From assembly GCA_033239125.1 (NCBI GenBank), contig BSWB01000005.1, positions 116,994,494 through 117,058,493 on the forward strand: a stretch of 64,000 bases of DNA. Reading direction: 5' to 3'. This DNA is from Fagopyrum homotropicum. Lineage: Eukaryota > Streptophyta > Magnoliopsida > Caryophyllales > Polygonaceae. Below the pieces are notes generated by a model. It had not been told where the DNA came from. It did no database searches and worked only from the letters and a program-made list of their open reading frames with translations. Below are positions 54,776 through 64,000 of this stretch, in pieces. How positions within the stretch are numbered: position 1 is the stretch's first letter; every line of letters starts with the position of its first letter. The position numbers and the translations under genes were made by a program.

Positions 54776-57012
54776 TTTTTTCATTTTAGGTGAAGATGCA
54801 AAGTTGTATATTTCAAATCTGGCTTTTCAAATTTCCCTTATGCCAGTTGCTCAATTTTCTCTTCGATTGCTTTCGATCTCGATTTTTCATATCTAGCTTT
54901 TCAAATTTTCAAATTCGGCTTTTCAAAATTTTCCGATCTATTGTGGGTGGAAGAAATGGAGGATTGAGAATGAAGACACATTGAAGAACACACCAACAAA
55001 ACAGATTAAAAAACTCTCTTCCATTGATTTATCTTCGTTTGTGTTCGTTGGATGAACACATCAACAATAAAATTTTTTTGCCTTAACAATGTTCAACAAG
55101 ATGAAATTTAGAATTTACGTTCATTGGTTTTCTTATTAAAACAAGAGGGGCAAGATGAAGGGCATTTAGGTCTTTTACCACTATTAACGTCTATATCACT
55201 CTATTTTTACTGAATATATAATAGGGTTTTCATTCAAAACTCAAATTCAAAAAAATCTACTCGAATTCCACAACCATAAACTACAATTATGACTACAAAC
55301 TACAACTATTTTAATCACAACTACAATTTTACTAAATATGTCCTTACTAATGTTTCAAAAATAAAACAAAAAATATAATGTTTTAAGAATTTATCTCTCA
55401 TTTCCTCTGCCAGAAAGTAAGTCTCTAATATTGTTACATCGATAATTATCGATAATTTTATATATATGTTATAATCCCATGTCACCTACAAGATTTTCTA
55501 AAAAGGAAAGTTTTTTTTTATTATTAAATTAATTTTTTACATAAAAACATGTATAAATAATAAGTAGGGGTACAACAAGCATTATAGTCAAAGGCTATTT
55601 ATATAGCATTATATGTAACCTTTGATCTTATTCTCGCCTTAGACAATTATTAACTTCTAAAACTCGTCACTTAATCGTGAAGAGGTATTGTAGTGTTCGA
55701 GGTCCACTCTTTACTCGTTTGATGCACAAGTTTCTGATCAAGGTAATTGTGGTCTACTCGAGTTGTCAAGGCATTGACTGATCGCTCACTCAATTGGAAT
55801 TGCTCATTGGGATAAAGTTTGATAGGAGTTCATCTCGTAGATGGGCATCATGTGACCTAGGTAGAGTTATTGTGGTTTCATTCGGGGCGATAAAAGTGCC
55901 TTTAGCGCAAATTTGAATGGCATGACACCAATGGACGAATGTCTGATCATCGTTGTCTGTTGAGATGACGAGTTGAGGGCCCTTACCACCGTTGTCCACA
56001 AGTTAAGAGATGTGTAGCGAGTTGGGGGAGCTTGCCACCAATGAAGGCTTTACGTAATTTCAAGTTAGCCATATATAGTTGTAGATTGTGGGAGATTATT
56101 TTAGATTATCCTCATAATCTACCTTATAATTCCACTACTTAGTTGAAATTTAGAAATAGGGTTTAGGATTTGAAAATAGGAGTGTGTTTTGTTAGAGATT
56201 TGACGCCAAGTCTTCCTATATTTTGAGTTAGTTTGTCGAGACCAAGTGTGTGTTGACGCTCTATCGTATCAGTCTCAATTGTCGAGATCAAGTGACTGAT
56301 ACGATAGAGCATCGAGACAATTGAGAATAAATGAAATTGGAAGGCTGCAAATGTAGAGCCATTTGACTAGGTCTAGTCAAGTGGGGCTTGACTCTAGCTT
56401 ACTTTGACGAATTTAAACGCTACTTGTGTGAGGTCATCTAGGCACTGACGCCTTGACCTAGCCTTGGCAAAGCCTCAAAATGGCAATGTCGGTGCTCAAC
56501 ATAGTTGGACATGGTTGGTCATCACAAGACGTACCCTACCCAAGTTTGCAGCAACTTATGTTAACTTCACTTGAGCTTAGAGTAGCTCACCGTAGTTGGG
56601 TCATGAGTTTTTAAGCTTGGCTTAGCTCGGCACAACCTAAGTGAATCCTTGACATGTCTCGACACAACTTGCGACAACTCTTGGTAGCTAAAGCTCATCG
56701 TAGCTCATGTCTAGTGCGCTTGCGACTGTAATTTCCGAACAACAAAATGAGCGATTTTCTTATCTCGGTATTCGAAGTTCAAGTTCCCAATGAGCTTAGA
56801 TATAACTCAAGTGTATTTTTTAAGTTTGAGAAGAATCCCAGCACAAATGTCCATTGAGGTGCAAGTGAGCTACTTGGCAAGTTAAGATAGTTTGAGTTGA
56901 GCTCATGAGTATTTATGGACCTTTGAACTTCATCTAGCTATAATGAGTTAATTAAAGTTTATTGGTGAAGAAAAAATTGGACAAAAAACGCTACCTTCAT
57001 TTTTGGGCTTCT
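54776..57012. other. Intergenic DNA without a supported gene
   Basis: AT-rich on the left and more mixed from 55600 on. A clear hairpin is at 56258-56310. Short reading frames here have no recognisable domains. Confidence 0.45.
56258..56310. repeat. Perfect 17-bp hairpin
   Basis: GCTCTATCGTATCAGTC (56258-56274) is the exact reverse complement of 56294-56310, with a 19-nt loop. An overlapping pair, TCTCAATTGTC and GACAATTGAGA, extends the symmetry to about 56325. Confidence 0.85.
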
Positions 57013-57661
57013 TGATAGGTGATCAAATCACTATCATATATAGGTATATTTAGCATGTTATTAGAGTCTATTGGTTATTTGTTGTTGCTATTATAGAAAT
57101 CCAAATGAAGAAGTCACAAATGAAGATACCAAAGGATTTAGAAACACTGGGAAGAGAAAGAAAACAACCAAGACGACATTTTGTCGCTCAGCGGCTCTGG
57201 AGTGACCGACGCACCCAACGCCGCGCCCTCCCAAGTGTCCGGAAGCTCCTTGTCACCGCCCCGCGGCGTCCTTTAACCGCCCCCGCGGTGACACCACTTA
57301 GGCTCCTTGTCAGTGCCCCTGCGCCTCTTGCCTACGGACTTGAGAAGCTTAAGAGTCTGTGTCACCGCCTCCACAGTGCATTGGGCCGCACATGTGGATC
57401 GACGAACAAAAACGTCAGAAGATCAAGCGTCAAGCGTTTTCCAGTGCATTGAAGACGTTGCCCCGCGGCACTCCCAAGCCACCCCCGCGACTAACTTGAA
57501 GATGAAACGTTTTGCACTAAACCACCCCCGTGGCTCCCAGATCTGCGCCCGTGGTTGTGCAACAATCGTCATTAATTTGGCTGTTTAAACCCTCCTTTAT
57601 GGCCATTCAGGTGACGGTTTAAACAACTCATTTATTGCCATTTAGTGTGTTTTTTAGTATA

Positions 57662-60600
57662 CTAGAGCACGCGCGCCGTTGCCCATAATAGTATATTAAG
57701 AGATTCTATATTCTTGAAACAAATTGGAAAATTTATCATTACATGATCAAGATTACACGATGAAGATGAAGAAGTGTTACATAGAAACGAGACTGGTGTT
57801 ACATTAAAATGAAACGTTAATTTAATGATTAAATTACAGCATAACTAAGAACGAAAAAGGAAATTTCAATCTCATTTAACAATTGTTTTGGCTCCTCTTC
57901 AAACAAATCACTGCCAAACAGAGCAAGTTTATGAGAAGGCGCTTAGATGAGGCTAACAACTTCATTAATCATTACGTTGTTTTAGACAACACAAAAGCCA
58001 AATACTTGATCTTCTTACTTAAACTCCAAGTGCATATTTTGAATTGCTCAAAAATAGAGAGTTAGGACAAGGTTCGCAACTTTCTAATCCAAAACCAAGC
58101 CTTAAATGAACACTTATTTTATGAGTACCTATTAAAGAAGAAAAGATATTAGTTAACCAAAGCATAAATGTCAATTCTAAGAAAATTTTGGCAAGAAACG
58201 GAAGCAAAAAGTATTAGATCCAAACAAGTTGAAGAGAATGTAACAACCCCGATTTGTATATAGGCAATAAATAAATAGGTCAAGTTCCAAAATTGAGTAA
58301 ATTAGCCGAAAGAAGTGATCAAACACAACTACAGAACGATGCAACTGTAGTTGCATGTTCGTACATGACTCCTTCATCCTTATCACGTGGTTTATACCCT
58401 CTTGAAGCCTAGCTACATCTGCTCGGAGGTCATTACTCATTTCCTATTCCTGAAAGAAATTAAAACTAACATATTAAAACTTGATGAATGACAAGGTTCA
58501 TGATCAACCAAAAGTTGATTTAGCTCTCTACACTACTCATTTGTTCATATACAGGACTACGAGACCCACTCCCGTAGGAATTTGTTCTTCATCTACATGT
58601 CAAGTACAAGGTAGATTGCAATGTATAAAAAAAAATATTATCTTCTAAGGGAGAGGATAAAATTGGAAGATATTTACATAGTGTTCCAACAAATGTAACT
58701 ACTATGCAAACATACGGTTCAAAACAAATTACAAACTCGTAGACCGAAACAAACGAAATAAGGGTTGGTGAGATAAAATTTAGGAATACTGAAATCATAT
58801 AAATAAAGACGATGATGTGGTTGGATCAATGTAAACTCTGCTTCTTCAGCTTATTCCACTACTACTTTAGCTTACAAAATAACGATTACAAAATTAGGGA
58901 TTGGTATTAGGATGAAGATTAATTATTGGTCCGTGTCTACTTTAGCAAGAGGGTCGAATGTAAACTTTGCTCTTCACCCAAGTTTAAATGAAATAAGGGA
59001 TGGTGAAAAATCGTACACTCATTTGAAAAATAAGAAAAAGTAGCAGATGTTCTCTACATGGGGTTCCACAGAGATCATATAAAGGAAGAATCTGCAAAAC
59101 AGAGAATAGAAAATCTAGACTTCGAACCATTGATTCAACTATAACTATTCCACTGCTACTTTAGCTTACAAAGTTTCAGGTTGGATGAATCTGAAACTAA
59201 TTATTCCACAGTAAACTGAGTGTACGATCACTAAATTTATATGATTCAACTATAGGTGTTTTTCAAAATAGTTGGACGGTATTAAAGGAACCATTGATCC
59301 AATACAGCTATGGTATTAAAGGGAACCGGAATAAAAAACCGGAAAAATGGATAAATCGATTAGAATAGAAGGAAGGATAACCAAACATATGGTAAGACTC
59401 AGATCCATTTATCGAGTACTTAACTTACAAGTATGGTATTAAAGGAACCTGACAAATATTAGTTCATCAGATAATCTACACCAGAGAAAAGGGGGAAGTA
59501 TTAGTTCATCAGAAACGAAAAATCAAGAGCGATAATAGAAGACTAACCTGGCAAATAGCAACAACATCCAAAAGCCCTAATCAAGTAATCAATAAGCAGA
59601 TAAAAACAACAAAAACCTACCCCAAAACCGTAGGCTAATATACACAGCAACATAAAGCTCGTTGGAAACTATTCCACAAAATAGAACCAAGGAAAACGAA
59701 GAAAAAACAAACGCAAGGAAGAAAAGAGAGAAGCGTGCTCGAGAGCTCGGAAAATGTCCCGGATTTCACAATAGATCTGTTCCATATGAGGTTTCATTGG
59801 CAAGTTGGACGCCATCTTCGCCGGAGCTCACCTTTGATTTCCGGAGACGATTACTCCTACTACTCCCAATCTGTAAAACAAAATCGATCGGTTAATTTTT
59901 CTTCCAAAATTAACCACATCAGCGAGATATCCGAAAGACATGCAAGAGGTTAATGAGATAATGAAGAGATCGAGGCACGTTCACCACAAAATCAAAATAG
60001 CAATGCTAACAGGAAGAGGAGAGGACACCCAAATTGAGCGGATCTAGGAGACGTGAAGAGATTGATGCGGATCTTGAAGGAGATGTCGATCGGCACCCAT
60101 AGAAACCCTAATACCAAAAGAGAAACATTGAGAATAGAAAATTCAACATAAACTAATCTCAATCCTAAAAGGGATCGATTGACGACGAACCTGAAGCGAG
60201 AAGAGATCGATTAAGGAAGAACCTGAAGATGAGATCTTGCTTCTTGTGTTATAGTCCTCACTACACCTTTGAAAGGAGACATATTAGAGAAAGGGTCAGA
60301 CTTGAGAGAAAAGAAAGAGGAGGCCGAAGAGCTAACCTGAAATCAAGATCCGGAGGAAGAGGAAGAAGGTTGATGAGCCGACGGTGTCGATCAGATAATC
60401 TCAGTCCAATGCCTTCACCAGGAAGGAGAGCAATGTTGTAGAAAAGAATACGGCAAGAAGTGTAGAATACATTTAGGGTTTTATGCGGTTGAAGCCAAAA
60501 GTGAAGGTTGCTTTCAAAGGAAGCCACAAAGTTATTTGGAGAAGAAGACACTTATTGAAGAAGCCACAACCATGCTTGCAGAAGAAGACACGTTGGAGAA

Positions 60601-60834
60601 GAATACACTTCCTGAAGAAACCACAACGATTCTTGCAGAAGAAGACTAACACGTATAAACAGCAGTGAACATATTAAAGGAAAAAGTGAAAAGCAAAATA
60701 AAAAGAGTAAAAATTGGGACGTAATAAAACTAAACTAAGAAGGGCAAAGCTGGAAATAAAATGCTGCAAGGGTAAATCAGGAAATGTACTATTCATTGGG
60801 GCAACTCCCTCTTTTATTATAGTAAATAAATAGA
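57662..60834 (-). mobile_element. Non-autonomous Helitron carrying gene fragments
   Basis: On the minus strand it starts TCTATTTATTTACTATAATA after an A (60835 on plus is T) and ends GCTCTAG followed by T, so it sits between A and T as Helitrons do. A GC-rich hairpin-like stretch (GGGCAACGGCGCGCGTGC) lies just before the CTAG end. It is 3173 bp with no RepHel helicase, so it cannot move by itself. It contains an apparent captured gene fragment at 59735-59890. Confidence 0.8.
59735..59890 (-). pseudogene. Captured 5' fragment of a plant SNARE gene (NPSN13-like)
   Basis: On the minus strand, after an intron-like TTTTACAG, a leader exon leads to an ATG at 59815. The frame reads MASNLPMKPHMEQIY ... 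EIRDIFRALEHG, close to what I recall of the N-terminus of NPSN-type SNAREs (novel plant SNARE 13). The similarity stops at about 59735, in the first coding exon, and the rest of the SNARE is not found in the Helitron. Upstream CT-rich sequence (60180-60480) may be the parent gene's leader exons. Identification rests on a short match. Confidence 0.5.
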
Positions 60835-61330
60835 TTAATAGAGGTGCTAGGTTGATGTTATAATCACCTCATTTTCCCACAAAAACCTCTCTTTTGTCAT
60901 TTGCTTTGTTTAAGTCCTTGTGTGGAGTGCTAAGTCTCCTTGCTACATTGGGTTGATTGAAGCTTCATATAAGTTGGTTGTAAGTCTTTTTAAATAGAAG
61001 TTTTATTCAAAGTCATATTTGTGTTATATTCCTAGTATCTAACTTTGTTTGCATGTTGTTTTCCTTAGTTTGATCACCTAAGTAATCTAAATCGCATGCA
61101 AAAGGCTAAGGTTAATTGGTGCCGGGTTCGGGTCATTAATTCAGTAGCAAACACATTAGGTATTAACGGGTTGTAAATATATATGTGAAAAGGAATATAA
61201 CTACATAATAAAGATTAATGGGTTGTTTATCTTTTATGCATTTCTTTATCTTTGGTTAAATGCTAACTTGTTGTTTGGTCTTGTAAATTTATAGATTTGC
61301 AACTTGTTAAGTTATATTATGCTGGTTGAC

Positions 61331-61332
<2 letters not shown>

Positions 61333-61396
<64 letters not shown>
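61333..61396. repeat. (TA)n microsatellite, left flank of the inverted-repeat element
   Basis: About 64 bp of uninterrupted TA. A matching tract is at 62487-62552 on the other side of the element. Confidence 0.95.
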
Positions 61397-61400
<4 letters not shown>

Positions 61401-62482
61401 TAGGATCCGGTAAGAACAAGTGTTACGGTAAAAAATAAGAACACGTATGAATCGTCGGATTAATATATGAACGTCTATGATTTAGTTATTATATATGGTA
61501 TATTTTCCGCACAATTATTGCAACAATTACTTATTTGGTAACTACAAAAAAAAATAAATATATATTTTACTCATAAGGCAAGTCGATATTACAAGGCTTT
61601 GATTTTGTCAACGAGATTCTATATAACAACAACATGAAATTTTCGGGAAAATATTAAACACAAATCGATTTAAACCTTGTTGTACACGATTTATTTTGAT
61701 ATTAACAAACTATATAACTACGTCTACACTGTTTGATTTGTCATTCAAAGCAACTACACGATTACTTTAATACTACACGGTCGTCTAAATGATATATTAC
61801 AAAGCACATGCACGATTAGTTACAAAGCACGTGCACTATTACTTTCAATTTACACATGCACGGCCAATGTAAAATTACTACACTCACTGTTACTTTAACT
61901 AATTACTTTTACTAATGCACAATCATTTTCAAAATCACATGCACGATTAATTTCAAAAATGCATACACATGCAACAGTATTATTTCATGCACGATTAATT
62001 TCAACAATACATAGACATACAACACGACTATTTCATGCAATATGTCATGCACGAGTTGTTTAGTCACAAAAATCCATATGCACGATTACAAAAAGTTATT
62101 TACAACCAAACTTAATACATGAAAATAACAAGCGTAATCATATTCATGATTACACACAACACGACTCCTAAATGTCTTGCACGACTCATGTTCATGAATG
62201 TAAATGCACAAGTACATTAATATGTATGAAGTGCACAAATTGATCGGTCATTAATTTTTTTGGGAAGAAATATGAATAAAGCAGTCGTGCAATAATTGAT
62301 AGATTGATAAGTTAGCAAATTATGTGCATACCCGACTCATATGGAAACATGCAATATATCATTAATTATTGACTTAATATATATATATATATATATCATA
62401 TCAGATCCGTTGAATGAATTAAATCGTACGGCCTAGATATGTTCTCATTTCTTACCGTAAAACATGTTCTTACTTGATCCTA

Positions 62483-62486
<4 letters not shown>
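61397..62486. mobile_element. Inverted-repeat transposon inserted in a TA microsatellite
   Basis: About 1.09 kb with imperfect terminal inverted repeats of about 48 bp. Left: GGGTTAGGATCCGGTAAGAAC then GTTACGGTAA. Right, reverse complement: GGGTTAGGATCAAGTAAGAAC then TTTACGGTAA. No coding frame. The interior has many copies of TGCACGATTA or close variants (61810-62320). Being flanked by (TA)n on both sides, it resembles the Micron-type MITEs known from rice in its choice of site. Confidence 0.85.

Positions 62487-62552
<66 letters not shown>
62487..62552. repeat. (TA)n microsatellite, right flank of the inverted-repeat element
   Basis: About 66 bp of TA repeats directly after the right terminal repeat. 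Confidence 0.95.
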
Positions 62553-62555
<3 letters not shown>

Positions 62556-62859
62556 ATGAGAACAAATGTTTGAATACTTCTAAAAAGAACCAACCAAGTT
62601 ATATGCAAGTGAATGTCTAACCTAGTGTATTGCTTGTCTCATTGATTTTATCATCATCTTTTCTTACTCTTACATGCTTTTGTCTTGTTACGTTCTACAA
62701 TCCCCCCTATTACTCACAATCGATAATCTAATTTCACTTTAATCTCTCACTCTCTTGGATTCGGCCCTTGCTTAATCACTATACTTGTGTTTAGTATTAA
62801 GTTTGAAATTCTCTTTGATAAGCTTAACATAACGACCATAGGATTTACGCTTGTCAAAT

Positions 62860-62878
62860 TTGCCGCCGTTTTTGGGGA
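62860..62878 (+). other. Degenerate tRNA-Asp primer binding site
   Basis: TTGCCGCCGTTTTTGGGGA resembles TTGGCGCCGTTGCCGGGGA, the Athila primer site, with four or so changes. Confidence 0.6.
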
Positions 62879-62936
62879 GTTTGAGTTTTAGAGTCTTTTG
62901 TCTTTTTATTATCAATTATTGGCTTAGACCATTTTC

Positions 62937-63816
62937 ATGGTTCAAACCCGTGCTACTAATTCAGATTTTGCTCCTTTTGATCCTGAAATCAAGAGAACAT
63001 ACAATCGACAAAGGAGACACCGTCGGAACAAAGAAGAACCAATGACGAACCGAACACTCCGACAGCTTACCCAACCGGATTTGACTCAACACCCCCTTGT
63101 AGTAACCATACCGACAATTGGAGAAGGGGTCAATTTTGAACTCAAGCCAGGCTTAATTCATTTGCTACCCTCGTGCCATGGGTTAAGTGGAGAAGAACCC
63201 TTCACAAACTTAGGGAAACTCCACACCGTTTGCATGAGCATGAAGCCGGCAAACGTAACCGAGGAGCAAATAAAGATGAGGGTCTTCGGTTTCACTCTCA
63301 AGTACTCGGCGGATGAGACTCTTTATGAGTACTACGAAAGGTTTGCAAGGTTAAGATCAAGTTGTCCATTCCATGGGTATTCTACCCAAGACTTTGTATT
63401 GTACTTATACAATGGTTTACTAGACAATGAACGGCGAATAATCGACGCCTCTTATGGAGGTAACATTCTTAACTCTACTCCTGAACTTGCAATGGAAGAT
63501 TCAGGAAATGACGGAGGGAACAAGGAACTTTGGTAGGACTACTACCAAAAGAGGGGTGCATGCTGTAAACCCCAGCCGTCCAGAAATGTATAGTGAGATT
63601 GCCGAGCTCAAGAAGATGGTAAAAAGGCTCACTTTGAGGGGAACTCCACAACAACTGAAGGCATGCAGAATGTGTATTGATCCATTCCACCCAACGGACT
63701 TGTGTCCTCAAGTCCAAGATGACTCCACTGCTGAGGTGAATGCCATGGGGTATGGACAACAACAACAATGTCAGAGGAATGATCCGTACGATCAAAACTA
63801 CATGTCGGGATGGTGA
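62937..63816 (+). pseudogene. Athila-like gag with internal deletion and frameshift
   Basis: From ATG 62937 the frame shows the family-typical FDPEIKRTYNRQRR and FELKPGLIHLLPSCHGLSGE, then jumps from KMRVFGFTL to DETLYEYYERFARLRSSCP, so the middle of the capsid domain (about 50 residues) is deleted near 63300. At about 63530 the frame shifts by +1; the continuation to 63816 has ELKKMVKRL and a zinc-knuckle-like stretch with C, C, H, C spacing (CRMCIDPFHPTDLC). It is non-functional. Confidence 0.8.
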
Positions 63817-64000
63817 GATCATCCCAACGAAGAATGCCTAAGAAATGCAGTGATCCGGGCATGGAAAGTATATCTTGTGTCATAGGCGAAACTCGCTTTG
63901 ACAAACCCATGCTAGACTTAGGTGCATCAGTAAACGTACTTCCATATTCTGTCTATTAATCACTTAGTCATGGACCATTGCATGAAACTTGAATTGTTGT
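63817..64000 (+). pseudogene. Athila-like protease fragment at the window edge
   Basis: About 63880-63955 encodes FDKPMLDLGASVNVLPYSVY, with the DLGAS active-site motif of Athila proteases, followed by an in-frame TAA. The element continues beyond the window. Confidence 0.65.

Larger units (their letters stand above)
57013..62856 (+). mobile_element. Athila-like 5' LTR (variant D), interrupted by a Helitron and an inverted-repeat element
   Basis: It begins TGATAGGTGATCAAATCACTAT and ends TTGTCA, directly before a degenerate tRNA-Asp primer site and an Athila-type gag. After subtracting the two insertions about 1.58 kb remain, the length of the other Athila LTRs in the window. The U3 part (57160-57570) is GC-rich with CCGCCCCGCGG-type words. 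Confidence 0.65.

Noticed and set aside
55790..55999. Short minus-strand frame with a protein-like composition
   Set aside because: No recognisable motif, no splice context and no neighbouring coding pieces.
57105..57452. 115-codon Arg-rich plus-strand frame
   Set aside because: It lies in the GC-rich U3 of LTR variant D, has no domain and no codon pattern of a gene; the length follows from GC-rich sequence lacking stops.

Overview
This window is nuclear DNA of a flowering plant, most likely a eudicot. Two intron-rich plant genes and one nuclear tRNA gene sit in a large bed of Ty3/gypsy LTR retrotransposons, solo LTRs, MITEs and a Helitron. No bacterial-type operons, CRISPR arrays or ribosomal RNA were seen.

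Layout. 1-1552: AT-rich intergenic DNA with two adjacent MITEs. 1553-8390 (minus): a complete 14-exon CAAX prenyl protease 1 gene (STE24/FACE1 type, 425 codons by my splice reconstruction). 8391-10959: intergenic DNA, a long foldback MITE and a degenerate gypsy gag (minus). 10960-18904 (plus): a Tekay/Del-like chromovirus with 2.1 kb LTRs and a caggg target duplication, inserted in the leader of that older minus-strand gypsy element. 18905-21560: the rest of the older element, a degenerate Athila-like gag and a 94-bp duplication. 21865-21938: tRNA-Val(CAC). 22395-27668 (minus): a 10-exon gene for a plant-specific eIF4E-binding protein of the CBE1 (At4g01290) family, 964 codons, with a 5'-leader intron further upstream. 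29519 to about 53200: a minus-strand gypsy element broken by three insertions: an Athila-type solo LTR (31056-32782), a Tekay-type solo LTR (33653-37281) that itself holds another Athila-type solo LTR (34172-35755), and a 14.3 kb Athila element (37813-52140). 53200-57012: AT-rich DNA with another MITE-like element. 57013-64000: the 5' part of a decayed Athila-like element whose LTR was hit by a 3.2 kb Helitron and by a (TA)n-flanked inverted-repeat transposon; its gag and protease run to the window edge.

How things relate. The two cellular genes are independent housekeeping genes: one processes prenylated proteins at the ER, the other acts with the mRNA cap-binding complex. Everything else is a stratified record of transposition, with several insertion events ordered by nesting and confirmed by target-site duplications.

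The most unusual signal is a family of short palindromic modules centred on CGG(C/T)CG. They are dispersed through the Athila element: upstream of the TATA box in both LTRs, in the leader, inside the pol coding region and between pol and ORF3. Related LTRs and an unrelated gypsy element in the same window carry different modules in comparable places. I know of no named feature class that covers this.
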